Part shown: in pieces, positions 1-10,842 of the stretch
Numbering within the stretch: the first letter of the stretch is position 1
Layout: each line of letters begins with the position of its first letter
Assembly (NCBI GenBank): GCA_036346225.1
Contig: JARFIW010001453.1
Coordinates: 186,001 to 250,000, forward strand
Direction: 5' to 3'
Length of the DNA stretch: 64,000 nt
DNA from: Platerodrilus igneus
Lineage: Eukaryota > Arthropoda > Insecta > Coleoptera > Lycidae
Program-made: the position numbers and the translations under genes
The notes under the pieces: model-generated
Seen by the model: only the letters and a program-made list of their open reading frames with translations
Database searches by the model: none
Told to the model about the DNA's origin: nothing

Positions 1-243
1 CAGGAAGCGAGTTTTTTACCTGAAAAATTTAGAATTTTGTCGAACCCCTGCTCTTGCAAGCAAGAGGGATCTTTATCGTAAGTGACAACACACCGGACCT
101 CCATTTTTCCTCTCATTCGAACGAGGGTGTATTTTTGTGCAAAATGCTTGCCTAACATTTTTCAAGCGGACCGTGTCGGGATTCGAACCTGGGACTTTGG
201 GCGTAGTAGTCACACACATACCACTACGCCACGGAGCCGCCTC
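1..243 (-). repeat. tRNA-derived SINE (3' end cut by window edge)
   Basis: Read on the minus strand, the element starts at 243 with a tRNA-like head. An A-box-like GCGTAGTGGTA is followed by a B box GGTTCGAATCC (around 178-190), then a tRNA-unrelated body. A second copy lies at 50393-50650 on the plus strand and matches along its length, including the end motif CGCTTCCTGG. The head is a degenerate tRNA that runs into the SINE body, so it is not a functional tRNA gene. Confidence 0.85.
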
Positions 244-1404
244 GTTAATTTATACAGTAAAAAGCAACCAGTAGGAAAGCGTTCTAAACGCATTAAAATT
301 TGTAAACAGTAATTTAAAAATGTATAATGGTTCGAGTTTGTGAGCGTGTGTTAACATCGGTTTGCAATGTATTGTAGAATTAATCAACAGAATGTCTATC
401 CGCCAAAACAGCAGCACAAAATAAAGCAAGCAGAGAAATGCATTGTACCTTCTTTGTGGTATCATCTCAGGAAATGTAGCTGGAACTGGAACAACTTAAC
501 AATACTGCACTAGCACAAACGCATTTTAAAAGCGCGATTTTACAACGCTTAAAAGACGTTGTATATCAGAAGTATCAAAGAGCGAAGTCGAATAATCAAA
601 AGGTGTAGAACAAAATAAGGTTTTTTTGAAAGTTGGACTTGTATCTATACAGCTTTAAAAACATGGAAGGAAAATATAAAACCATTCCCACCGATATTGG
701 TTTAGAATATTTTGAGAAGGCAAGCAAAAATATATACCGCGGGAAAACCTTCCTAGAATTCAGAAAACAAAATAGGATAAATAATTCCATTGAATTTTGT
801 CGTATGTTAGGGAAAGCAAACTACCTTTTAATATATTTCTGTAAATTTAGGCAAATAGCAACACAGCTAAACAAATCGAGTTGCCTGCTTTTTTTGAACA
901 GAATAGAGGTTTGTTTGATTATCAATCCACACTATAAATATTTCCGAAATAACTTAATGAGGAGGGACGTTACTACCAATAAAATTTGAACAAGGAACAT
1001 GTGCAGATATAACGAAGCAGAATTTCAAGGAATACGAGCATATGTACCATTTTCAAATACCTCTTTTCTTTGTATTTATTTCGATCATTAGAATTTCTGT
1101 TTTATAGAAATTAAACTTATGTTTGTTTTGCATTTTGTGTTTAGTGAGCGCTGTATGATTAGTATTGTCGTATTTATGCCCGTTTATTTTTTATGTTGCC
1201 AGTTCTGCCCAATGTACACGCAATTGTAATTCTTTTGATAAGGGATTCTATACACCGTGTGTGTTTGTTTGGTTTTAAGTATTTTGTCTTTGAGAGTGCT
1301 GAAATATTTTTTATACCAAGATTATTACTTTTGTGTGCAATACTATGGTTATACTTTTTGAATAATTGTTGTAGATTTTCCGAAAGATCATTTATATACT
1401 GAAT
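244..1404. other. AT-rich DNA with no recognisable gene
   Basis: I see no protein family, LTR or inverted repeat here. The longest open frames (for example 633-989) have low-complexity, AT-driven composition and no recognisable motif. Confidence 0.5.
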
Positions 1405-1434
<30 letters not shown>

Positions 1435-1435
<1 letters not shown>

Positions 1436-1717
1436 ACAGTATATACGATGTATAGATAAACACCCACTTTACGAAGAATCGAAAGAGGGTTTTTAACTAT
1501 AACAAAGCAAGCTAGTAATTTGCATAGCCATGAATGAAAGAATTTGTTTGTTTCATAAAGTAAATAAACATTCATCCATGATGTTTATTCCCTTTATGAA
1601 ACAAACAAATTCTTTCATTCATGGCTATGCAAATTACTAGCTTGCTTTGTTATAGTTAAAAACCCTTTTTCGATTCTTTGTAAAGTGGGTTTTTATCTAT
1701 ACATCGTATATACTGTT
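1435..1717. repeat. Long near-perfect palindrome (137-bp arms, 9-bp spacer)
   Basis: The left arm 1435-1571 and right arm 1581-1717 are reverse complements with only a handful of mismatches, separated by about 9 bp. (TA)n tracts lie immediately outside: 1405-1434 on the left, and 1758-1836 a little further out on the right. A transcript would fold into a very long hairpin. It could be a foldback element, a MITE, or a (TA)n-associated inverted duplication. No target duplication can be recognised because the flanks are TA repeats. Confidence 0.85.
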
Positions 1718-1757
1718 TTATTTATTAAATTTGCTATAAGCAATTATTTTTAATATC

Positions 1758-1791
<34 letters not shown>

Positions 1792-1794
1792 ATA

Positions 1795-1836
<42 letters not shown>
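1758..1836. repeat. (TA)n microsatellite
   Basis: Two runs of alternating TA are separated by a short ATGTATGTA-containing interruption. Similar tracts occur at 1405-1434, 2174-2204, 38646-38686 and 42342-42390, several of them at the edge of a dispersed repeat. Confidence 0.95.
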
Positions 1837-1837
<1 letters not shown>

Positions 1838-1839
<2 letters not shown>

Positions 1840-1900
1840 CAAAACAAAAGCTTTATTATTTCACAAGAGGAGGAAACATCCACTGACCGGCTTTCTTAAG
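1838..1900 (-). repeat. Dispersed repeat segment, copy also at 38427-38490
   Basis: The minus strand carries a stretch of about 60 bp (core GGTCAGTGGATGTTTCCTCC) that matches 38427-38490 on the plus strand. In both places a (TA)n tract lies close by. This points to a repeat family; I do not recognise its class. Confidence 0.6.
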
Positions 1901-2169
1901 CTTCGTCATAGCGAATTAGTTTCCGATAACCCTATGAAGTAAACGACGCTATTATACTGATATAAGTTCGAAGATATCTTTGCACTATGTCAAAAGTAAA
2001 TAATATCCCAATCAGTTGGTAAAACACCAACACTACTAAGTGTGAAAGTACAAAAATTGATCCGACACTACATCGTAGTTCTATAGATATCTATACAAGT
2101 ATGTTTTGCATTTGAGATTTGCGGAATGTTATATCAAATTTGACTGCTTTCCCCAATAATAAAATTAAT

Positions 2170-2207
<38 letters not shown>

Positions 2208-2646
2208 ATTAATTATTTCTTATTTATATTTATTTAAATACTTTATATACAAATTTTGACTCTATTTTTCGTGCTTTAATTATGTCTGGTCGGTCTACAA
2301 AACAAAACTTATATAAGTGTGCCTCGACTATTTTGAACCTCTTTCTCTCTCAGGGTATCTACACCTACCTACCGTGGGTTCGGTGATAGGTAGATGGTCA
2401 CGAAACCGACCAAACAGCACTACCTTAATTTTAGTATACGTAACCTTTTTTTATGCGTATATGCCAAATCTAACAAACAGATCCGCGTAGCCTTGTGCCA
2501 ATTGAAATACACTTACCAAAATGACTTTGACGTTCCGAAAAACACAGTACTCACCCGATTTATCCTCAGCTGTAAACTTTTTCCTTAATTCTGGCTAACG
2601 ATATCGGCCACCGGCCGTGTCTTCACACTGAGCTCCACTATCACAA
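2208..2646 (-). repeat. 3' LTR of gypsy element A
   Basis: It matches 26433-26867. On the minus strand the LTR starts TGTGATAGTGGAGC near 2645 and runs down to about 2208, where it meets (TA)n. Small open frames shared by the two copies come from LTR sequence, not genes. The exact 3' terminus is uncertain because the two copies stop matching near an AT-rich run. Confidence 0.75.
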
Positions 2647-3773
2647 GGACTACTTGGCTTTCCAAACACCAGGTTTTTAATATATTTGCTTTTATTTTCC
2701 ACCCAAATCTATAAATAATTACTGAATTTAGAATTTAGAATACCTTAAATTTTAACTTCCTTGTGCTAATTTTCTTCTACTTATACCGTCGTTCTGTTTA
2801 ACCACTCCTTCCAATCCAGCAATATACGATCCAATTCCAATCTTTACCCTGCTCTTTCAAATTCTGTGCTGCTTTATACTTTCCACTCAATACCTTTCAA
2901 TCGCAATGTAATACCCAAATCACTTCCAATTCGTCTTTCTTCGGCCTACTAAATCCACTCCAATCTTACGTACCTCAATCCAAATCACTTTAAATACCAA
3001 CTCTTATATACACCTGTCTCGGTGCCGCTCCAATATCTAATCTTCTAACTTTCTACTCTTCTTAACTTGTACTGTTCCCTCTGACTCTCTATACTCTTCT
3101 CTAATTTAATCAAAAGCTTTAACTTCCAAAAGATTTTATTTCGACTTTAAAATATTCAACTTAGTACATTTATACCAAAACACGTCTTTTTACCAAAATT
3201 ATTCAAATCGTTCTCGTTTATTATTTACCAAGGTGATTCCGCCACCTTCAAAATTATTATACCTACTCTTTATACATTTTTAAAATCCCAACACCCAATT
3301 ATATCGTCACCACTAGTGTTGTGTCACTAATACCTATCAGTTATCTTTTTACACTTTACGATTATATAAATAACTGTTCGATCATTTGTACATATGATCG
3401 CGTCGCACTTAAATCATTTTTGATATTGTAATTTCGCATATAATTTCGATAATACAAGTTTGTCCAAAGGTTGATTCTACTAAATACGTGCCGAAATGTT
3501 TAATATATAATCCTGGCCCTGTGTTGTGAACAGTGGAACTTACACAGACGCAACCGGCTTTTACACCAGCAAATTTACACTCTATGGATTATCAACGTAC
3601 AACTTAGTATAAATCCTGGAATACTGAGTTTTCTCACGTCATCAAGTCATTCTTTCACGTATTGGCACTTTTACTTTGACCAAACTACTTTAAATACTTT
3701 ACCATTTGTAAAGTACGGCAAACACAAAATTTACAATTACGTGATCTGGTCATTGGCTTGTTTTGGCATATAC
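2647..3773 (-). other. Non-coding 3' internal region of element A
   Basis: This stretch lies between the A LTR and the BEL/Pao insertion. It is pyrimidine-rich on the plus strand and has no long open frame or recognisable pol or env motif on either strand. The interrupted sequence resumes at 21161 after the ACAAC duplication. Confidence 0.5.
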
Positions 3774-3778
3774 ACAAC

Positions 3779-4129
3779 TGGTAGCGACGAGCAACCATAT
3801 CTACATTGTTCAAGGAGGAAGGGACTGCTTGCGCTAAGAAGGCAGTTGCGGTTTGACCATGCTCGGATTAGCACGTTCGTTATGGTAACGGCGGGTCGTG
3901 GTTGTATTTCTCTCACATTGAAATTTGTAATATAGTTTTATTTATCGATGCACATGTGTTATGTTGCACGGTAAGGTTATATTCAGTTTATTCAATCTTT
4001 TTAATAAATATAAAGTCCACTATAATCGATTTATCTTCAACCTTTTTTTATTTAATTAAGCACAACTCAAATATGGTAAATACGAGCCTATGGAGTCGCT
4101 AAGTTAAGTGATAAAATTCGTGTTTATCA
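3779..4129 (+). repeat. BEL/Pao 5' LTR
   Basis: It is 351 bp, TG...CA, and matches 20805-21155 with five substitutions and no indels. The target duplication ACAAC immediately precedes it. Confidence 0.95.
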
Positions 4130-4797
4130 TATTTATCGGTCCATTCGAGATATCGGATGCGTAGTGAATTATTACGTATTTTTAAATGATTGTTCAATTA
4201 AGTCGGATGTGTTATTAATTTTCGCCATATTATTAAAAATCCGATTGAGCATTCAAAATATTATTGGAAAAAATGTTAAGTATTTTTATTATGGTGTTAA
4301 ATGATTCTCTAATCGGTGTTGTTAAAACGTTTTAAATTAAAAATATTGCAGTGCGAATTTGTAATGATTTAATTCCAGATGGTCATATCTTTACAAGTTT
4401 GTGGAAAGTTTTACTGATTAATTCCCAACGGTCATATCAGTGGAACGAAAGTTTTAACTTGAATTGTGTATGCAAGGAATTAGAAGCATTCATTTCGTTT
4501 TTTGTCTGTGCGGTAAATAAGGATAGACGAAAAGGCAACTGCACATCGTTATATTGGAGGCGAGCAGAGACCTTGGTATTGTATACAGCTGTCTTCGCCT
4601 GGAGATAAAAAAGGTAGGCCAAACAAGCAATTATATTTTAATGTGTTGGTTCTGGAATTTCCGTTTTATACAAAATTACCAATAGTTGGGTTTTGTAAGA
4701 ACTGCAGGTATATTTACTTATTATATACTGGTAGCAAGAAACGTTGGGCGACTCATTGCAATTAAAATTGTGTGAGCGAAAATTTATATTTATCATC
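4130..4797 (+). other. BEL/Pao 5' leader
   Basis: This is the untranslated region between the LTR and the likely gag ATG at 4798. I could not recognise the tRNA primer site. Open frames here, such as 4351-4608, have no family resemblance. Confidence 0.6.
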
Positions 4798-4929
4798 ATG
4801 ACAAAGGGTAAAAAAACTTTGTTAGGTGAACGTTCATTTTTGAAGAACAACATAACTAGGGCGAATAGTTACGCCGTAGAAGCAGAAGCGATGTCTATTG
4901 CGGAATTAGATTTTGAAGAAATAAATATT
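4798..4929 (+). pseudogene. BEL/Pao gag, N-terminal part before Polinton insertion
   Basis: From the ATG at 4798, 44 codons run up to the Polinton insertion. Subtracting the Polinton and one copy of AATATT keeps the same reading frame as the gag continuation at 15530. This confirms that the Polinton landed in an intact stretch of gag and that the two pieces are one gene. Gag would form the particle core. This fragment alone is too short to contain a recognisable domain. Confidence 0.75.
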
Positions 4930-4985
4930 AGTAGATGGTTATTGGTTGAATCACCGCCTCATTTCCTCCAGAATCCCTCATTTCC

Positions 4986-5141
4986 TCACTCATCTGGACC
5001 AAAAAGTTTTCTTCGACTAGCCATTGCATCTTTTGAGATAAACCTATCTTGTTTGGTATCAATTAATATTAGATTTTTCTCAGCTATCTGAATCTCTAGA
5101 AATTTTTTTGATAGCGCCATCCCCCAGGGAGCTACCCTCAT
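4986..5141 (-). CDS. Small 51-residue ORF in Polinton arm (left copy)
   Basis: ATG at 5141, TGA ending at 4986. It encodes a 51-residue charged protein with an MRVAPWGMALSKKF start and an RRKLFGPDE end. I do not recognise the family. The same ORF is intact in the right arm (15312-15467). The two copies differ at six bases, five synonymous and one Ser/Arg change, unlike the neighbouring polymerase where most differences alter the protein. The frame is open for about 16 codons upstream of the ATG, so it could instead be the last exon of a spliced gene. It points outward, toward the element end. Confidence 0.45.
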   Translation of the reverse strand: MRVAPWGMALSKKFLEIQIAEKNLILIDTKQDRFISKDAMASRRKLFGPDE

Positions 5142-5479
5142 TTTAAGATTTCTTACCTGTTGCGATTTCTGTGCGTTCCTATAAATTTTTTATCCATGCA
5201 ATAAATTAAATCAGTCTAAAATTTTACGCAGAATTCGAATCTGTAAACAGATTTGAAATCGGACCACGCCCTGCAAAGTTATACCCCTTTAAAGTCCTGA
5301 TCTTCTAAATTTTTTTTGCTCATCTATGACATATGCTTTAACCAACACAAACAAATAAGCATACAAAAGTTTAATAATTTATTTTATCCGATTTACAGTT
5401 TAATAAAATAATTGAATACAGTATTTACAAAGTTTAACATTATCTTCTTCGTTTAACCAAATCCAAGCAGGTTAAAGTA

Positions 5480-5642
5480 ACCTGTAACAAAAAAAGAAAT
5501 TAATGTGTTGTTTAAATAGGCCTGCAACAAAAAGAGATTAACGAGTTGTTTAAATAGACCTGTAATAAAAAGAGATTAATGTAAAAAAGAGGAAACGTGT
5601 TTTCGGTCAATAAGACATATTGTTGTTAATCTAACAATATGT
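5480..5642. repeat. Subterminal tandem repeats and hairpin (left arm)
   Basis: Three imperfect copies of a unit of about 38 bp (core TGTTTAAATAGGCCTGCAAC) lie at about 5480-5590. They are followed by a hairpin at 5615-5642 with 10-bp perfect arms ACATATTGTT/AACAATATGT and an 8-nt loop. The same block occurs inverted at 14811-14975 in the right arm. It lies just beyond the polymerase stop, so it may act in 3'-end formation or as a replication or packaging signal; that role is inference. Confidence 0.6.
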
Positions 5643-5770
5643 TTTACCGTCCAGCGACACCACGTGGAGGTAAACACATGTCGCCGGGAGCGAATGAAAT
5701 ATTAAGGATGGGGATGGTAGGTATGTCTTATAACTAACTTACATGCTACTATCAACAAAAACTTAAAATC

Positions 5771-8700
5771 TTAACCTATATCCTTATGCCCCCATGCGTA
5801 GGTTGATATGCTTCCGGGGATGACGTAACGCTTGTCATCTGCGCCCGATAAACTGATTTTATTAATAAGCTGTGTATAAAGTTGGTGCTTATGACTCCGG
5901 ATTGATACCATCGTATTCATGAGAGCCTCTCTATTATTAATAACTACATCCTTAAAACTATCTACAGTAATCCCCGCCACCACATTACGACTAACACCCT
6001 TAATTTTCTTTACAATATCCTTTTCTCCTACAATACAGTAGGACTTAGCCCTACTACCTACAAATTCTATCACCAAGTCACCTTTGAACTTGTCTTTAAA
6101 TTTCCCCACAACTTTTTTGTTCACAAGCGGTATATCGTACTTATTTTCTCGAGGATAGTCGCTAGTATCAAAATGTTCAATGTTTGTGCTAATCTCACTA
6201 TACAAGTCTGCGGTCTCCACACTGTACACTAGTGAATCGGTATCCGTATAAAGTAAGCGGATTTGGTTACCATACAAAGACCTCATCGTGCCGTAGTGAA
6301 ACTCATACATTAAGGTTTTAGACAAGTCTATAACCGAGAAACCTACATAAATTGGCTTGTCGTAAGTAACTTTGACTCGATTCATTTGCATAATAACCAA
6401 ATCCTCTCCTAAAATAGTACAACTATGAAAATTAGGTCGCGCAATTAGCGTACTCGCACACAACCAATTACCAGAAACATCTCACCGGGGCACGATTTTC
6501 ACATCAACGCGTTTGTCCACATTCTCCATGGTCTTCCCGAACACTGCGTTATTCATCAATTTATAGAAGTCTTTTTCAAACATGCTTTTCGCCGCCGTCC
6601 TCAACCCGGTGTTAAGGTCAATATACGCCTTCAACCATGGAGACTGAGTAAATTCTAAAACCCGGTGGATTGCTTTTAGTTTGAGACCGTATCGCACACA
6701 CTGTTGTAAATTCCGATAATGGATGGTGTAGTTTTTCTTTTTCAACAGGGTCGCGAGCAATTTAGGCGTCTTGGATTTGGGTGATGGGGGGTACCATGTT
6801 TTCGGGGCAGAAGGGTAGATCGTTGTGGGTATGGTGCAGATGTTCTGGATACTCCAGATCTACTTCTAAAATATAACCTTTGTCATTGGTTTCGGGTATA
6901 TCCAAAATGCGTTCTTTCAGGAGAGTAATCTTTTTAGCATCCATCCACCTAAAATCGCCAATGGGCAGGTGCTGTCTGATTGCCCACCCATATAGATTAT
7001 TGGCATCCAGATACGTTAAGTATTTTGAAACCTCGGTCGGGTTGTAATCCTCTATATACTTATTATTTGCTCTAGCATATCGTTGGCTGCACTGTGTGAG
7101 ACCACCTCAAATCCCTTTCTTTACGAAATGATGCATGCTGACATCTGTGAGCAAGTCTAATTTTACGCCGGTGTATTTCAACATCGCATCAAAACTCAAG
7201 CTGGGTGCAGTTAGATATTGACATGGGTCAAGATCGTAAGTTTTGATGCAAACGACATCCGTCTTCAGATACAGATCACTAAATTCCCCAAGCGTACGAA
7301 TGCCAAACGTATTCCAAACTGTCTGAGCATGTTCGTACTCAGCGAATGTAATATCTGTAGAGGTTAGATCATTATAGAAGGCTTCCTTTAATGGTAAACT
7401 GGAGTCGTTCAACACAGATTCGTCTGTTACGTAGTTGTATGGGAATACTCCCTTTCTAGCCAGTAGACCGAAATGTTTATCGTCTGGGAAACATTTTTTC
7501 ATCTCAACAAACTGTCCAAGCTCCAAATTTTTTACCAACTTATCCAAGCTCGACATCATGAAACGCAGAGAATCAATGAATCTTAGCTGAACTGTGGAAT
7601 TGTCGGTTTCTTCCAGCTCACCGTCAAACTCTTCTGGTTCTTCGCCATATAGCCTAACATACTTCGTAAACGAAATAAATTGTTCCTTATTATTTGGAAT
7701 TACGGTAACCCTCTCCTTATCATACCCCAACTCTTTCACAATAAAATGGGAATCATACCCACTTAAATTGTGAAATACAACAGGGATGAAATGGGGGACC
7801 TTGTACTTTATATTGCACTGTGGGTGTGCAGCGAAGCGAAAGCGACCAGTCAAGTGGTCGTGATCCTTAACTCTTTCACCCCCAAGAGGCTTTTTACAAA
7901 TTCAGCAATCCACTGCTGCGTAAAACAAAAGTTCAGCTAGGGGTGATAATGATCTCATCGAAATATTGGTTTTTAAAATCTCACCCAGTCGTCGAGCTTC
8001 TTCTTCCAACTTCTGCATTAGAACCTTTGCAGCTTCAGGCCCCCTGTACATCTCAAACTTGTTTAAAGATTCATCATAGCTACATTTTATGTAGTATGCA
8101 AAGCTGTACGGCTTGTGCTCCTGGATGCTATTGGTGAATGAAGTCTACGTGCTTGGATTTGCAGTACTAATTGGTTTTAAGACGCTCTCAAAATCGGCAT
8201 ATATGACAAAAGGCACAATCATTTGCTTATGGATGTTTATAAACTCCAATACGTTGTTGAAGTGGTTTGGCATGGTGGTGGCGACATGGTTACACTCGTG
8301 TTCTGCGTGTTTGCGTAGCTCATCCTCCGAACGAAAATATATTAGACATCCATCGCACAACAGTTTGGATCCTCCGTGGGCAGACAACTGTGTTCTAACC
8401 AAGCCGTTTAAATTATTAATTAAACAAAATGCTCCTTTCCACCTTTCTGAACATATGACAAATTTACGTGCCGATCCCTTTTATTAGCGGTTAAATGCAA
8501 AGGCCCCACAATCGATTTTCCTTCTACACCAAACACGTTAACGCTTATGTTGTTTAATTTCTCGAATTTCGAGATATCCTTTATGGGCATCGGGAACTGC
8601 ACTCCTGTTACGTCGAGTACAGTCGAGAAGTGCGGGTAGCTACTGAGCCTTTGCGAGTCGTGAACACTGTGGTGTAGGGCTGCTACCACGCTCCAGGCAA

Positions 8701-9640
8701 AACATGCGTTGTCGTGATTTTGTATGTTAATAACGGCTCTCGTATTTCGAATCCATTTGGGGAGTTCGATGTACGAAGACCCGCGCAAAGGGTTGTACTT
8801 ATTAATATTTACTTGTAGGTACAACACTTTCTTCAGCGTCCAACCTAAAATTTAAAAAATTAGAAAAAATTAATAATTTTCCAAAACTAACCAGAATCTC
8901 GTTCTTGGAACTCATCAGACTTTGCAGACATCGTCTCCACAAAGGCGTTGTAGACCTCCCCTAGGTTACTGGAGGAGGTGATAACCGTGTTTCGGGTGTT
9001 GAAGGATTTTATATCCTCTACACCCTCTGCCGCAGCCATCTTGGTGTAGCCACCAAACACCTCCAAGTTAACCTTAAGGGCTGTGTGGATAGTCCGCTGT
9101 TCCCCGACTAAGCTTACAAATCGTTTCTTCTGCTCGCGTAGAAAATCCAATAGACCTAAAAATACAAACTAAGCAAACACAAAATACTTATAAAAAATAC
9201 ATACTTGTAGAATCGACATTACTAATTCTGTATGTAGCGATTCGAGTTTTGAATGTGGTCGCTACAACCTCCACGCCTCCATCTAGGACACGACTAGCAT
9301 TAGCTTTGTGGGTGTTGGAGCGTTGGTGGACTGCCAAGTTAGCAACATCCACAGCGCATTCCACACATCTCCTCGGCATTTTGGAAGCAGGCCCCTCAAC
9401 TGCTGACAAAACTGGTCGTTTGACTCTGGAGGGCCCATAAACTGGTACCACGACACCATGCTTGGTATCCTTATGACGTTTCAAGTTGTCCTTCCGCGAG
9501 AAAGATGCCGGGTACACTTTGCAGGTAAACAACCCCTTTTTGGTTTCAGAGACCGATCCATGTTGTTGAAGCTGGTGTCTCTTCAAGTTGTCACCGCGAG
9601 AGAAAGCTTCCCCACAGACATTACAAGTAAAAAAAGCCAT
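5771..9640 (-). pseudogene. Protein-primed family B DNA polymerase (Polinton PolB), broken
   Basis: This would replicate the element by protein-primed synthesis. From the ATG at 9640 come two C2H2 zinc fingers (CNVC...H-H, then a second lacking its second Cys), a 49-nt GT-AG intron (9156-9204), a second exon (8892-9155) and a 47-nt intron (8845-8891); the coding phase is kept across both. Then come an N-terminal region, exonuclease motif DFES near 8190, an endonuclease-VII-like zinc patch near 7800-7910, palm motif DANNLYGWAM near 6985-7010, motif [12 protein letters not shown] near 6530-6560 and motif C YTDTDS near 6245. Lesions are a one-base loss in a T run near 8428, a frameshift in a six-C run near 6790, a nonsense codon near 6481 and an in-frame deletion of about 36 bp near 7248. 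It ends at 5771. Confidence 0.88.
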
Positions 9641-9693
9641 TTTACTGTAAATAATTATAAAACTTGTTAACTAGTCAAAGATTAAACAGAAAC

Positions 9694-9725
9694 TGAATTA
9701 TATTGCATTGCACGGTGCTTTTATA
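9694..9725 (-). promoter_or_regulatory. TATA-initiator promoter of the polymerase gene
   Basis: On the minus strand TATAAAAG (9718-9725) lies 31 bp upstream of an initiator ATTCAGTT with its A at 9694. That is the normal arthropod TATA-Inr distance, and it lies 54 bp before the ATG at 9640. Confidence 0.65.
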
Positions 9726-9916
9726 CACATAATAATTAGGATCGTATAATAATTAGGTAGTTTACTTTTAAATTAGGAGAAACCCAGCGTCGTTTAACCT
9801 TGAGTAACATTTCAAACCAGTTTATTCGCGTCGGTGAAAATCAATTAGCTTTTCGCTTGCGCATTCTAAGTCATCCGAGTACAATTTACGCATGCGCAAC
9901 AACAATTCTGAAACAT

Positions 9917-9952
9917 TTAAAAAGACGAGCCGCATAGGATTCCTTCTCAGTG
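9917..9952 (+). promoter_or_regulatory. TATA-like/initiator promoter of the 9978 gene
   Basis: TTTAAAAAG near 9917 is 31 bp upstream of the A of an initiator TCAGTG at 9947-9952. The ATG follows at 9978. The region between 9695 and 9916 would be shared with the divergent polymerase promoter. Confidence 0.5.
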
Positions 9953-9977
9953 ATCTCGGTGAAATCGGTGCAAAGCA

Positions 9978-10370
9978 ATGGAGTCTGTAGATGTTAATGA
10001 TGCACAAGTTTCGTATACCGAAAATCTGATTAATAAGTTTACGTATATTTTAAGTGAATTGGGTGAACACCCTCATAATGTGGAAATTGGGTTTGTTATA
10101 AACCAGAGAATAAAACCCGTATTACGATTGGTGTGTAGCAAGAAATATTGTAGCAACCATGTTCTGGAATTGACATACGAAAATTGGTTGGCATTTACAA
10201 ATTTTCAAGTGGAATTTCAAATTAACGTATTTTCTGGTTACGTGCTAAACAGTCGATTAAATGGTGTACCCGAAATGGAAAATCTACACATACAACTAGG
10301 AGCTCCGTTCTTTATCACTCTGTCGCCAGTGTCTGGACGAAACGTTCCAGTTAAAAATAATAATGGGTAA
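9978..10370 (+). CDS. Unknown Polinton protein, 130 residues
   Basis: An intact ORF starts at the first ATG after a TATA-initiator pair. I do not recognise the protein. It is mixed alpha/beta in appearance, has no signal peptide or membrane segment, and ends in a short basic, asparagine-rich tail. It is the first of the rightward genes, divergent from the polymerase. Its stop overlaps the start of the next gene by 8 nt (ATGGGTAA at 10363-10370), suggesting coupled translation from one transcript. It could be an accessory or virion protein; no function can be assigned. Confidence 0.65.
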   Translation: MESVDVNDAQVSYTENLINKFTYILSELGEHPHNVEIGFVINQRIKPVLRLVCSKKYCSNHVLELTYENWLAFTNFQVEFQINVFSGYVLNSRLNGVPEMENLHIQLGAPFFITLSPVSGRNVPVKNNNG

Positions 10371-10767
10371 TAGTTCGATAGTTATAAACGAATTGGAGTG
10401 CCGTAAACTATTCCATATGCGAGAGCTGTTTGAGTATCAACTTAAGCAGTTGAAAAGTCGTGACTTTCCAGCATTATACAGCGAATTAGTAGGGTTTGTT
10501 GCTAATTCTAATTTAAATGATTGCGATCGGTTTAATACTCTGACTGAAGAAGAGAAACGAATTAAAATCTTGATTGAAGGCGAAGTTCGAATTGGCAATA
10601 TTTTATTCTACAACGAATTGAATCAGAATGCACTAAATGCTTTGGAGCTGGTTATATGTTTTCCGTATATACTTGTGCGACACGTGATGCGTACAAGAAC
10701 ATTAGTGGAAATGTTTAGACGTTTAAATTTGTCGGAATCTGAAGATTCTGGTTATGGTGATAACTAG
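10363..10767 (+). CDS. Unknown Polinton protein, 134 residues
   Basis: An intact ORF whose ATG lies inside the end of the previous gene. The product is acidic at the C-terminus (ESEDSGYGDN), leucine-rich and probably helical, with no recognisable domain. An EEEKRIK-containing helix near residues 60-70 and a hydrophobic helix near residues 95-105 are the main features. It sits between the first unknown gene and the promoter of the phospholipase gene, so the pair probably forms an early or accessory bicistronic unit. Function is unknown. Confidence 0.65.
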   Translation: MGNSSIVINELECRKLFHMRELFEYQLKQLKSRDFPALYSELVGFVANSNLNDCDRFNTLTEEEKRIKILIEGEVRIGNILFYNELNQNALNALELVICFPYILVRHVMRTRTLVEMFRRLNLSESEDSGYGDN

Positions 10768-10842
10768 AAAGAGTATTTTATAAAAGACAGCCCAAGAGAC
10801 GTGGATGTAAATGTATTGTTATTGTAAATTTTTTTGAAAAAG

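Larger units (their letters stand above)
4930..7939. repeat. Left inverted arm of the Polinton
   Basis: This is the reverse complement of 12496-15523. The match starts at the element end and stops at 7939, inside polymerase coding sequence. Relative to the right arm it has a deletion of about 36 bp near 7248 that keeps the frame, and a TGG-to-TGA change near 6481. Confidence 0.93.

Noticed and set aside
170..243. tRNA gene on the minus strand
   Set aside because: It has A and B boxes but runs into a long conserved body shared with 50393-50655, so it is the head of a SINE.
1174..1575. 133-codon minus-strand frame
   Set aside because: Its sequence is dictated by a (TA)n tract and one arm of the palindrome.
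2394..2588. 64-codon frame repeated at 26616-26810
   Set aside because: It lies in both LTRs of gypsy element A and has no protein-like features.
3902..4102. 66-codon frame repeated at 20928-21128
   Set aside because: It lies within the BEL/Pao LTR pair.
4744..5091. Frame joining BEL leader to Polinton arm
   Set aside because: It crosses the Polinton insertion point at 4930; the part after 4930 is arm sequence, also found at 15362-15520.
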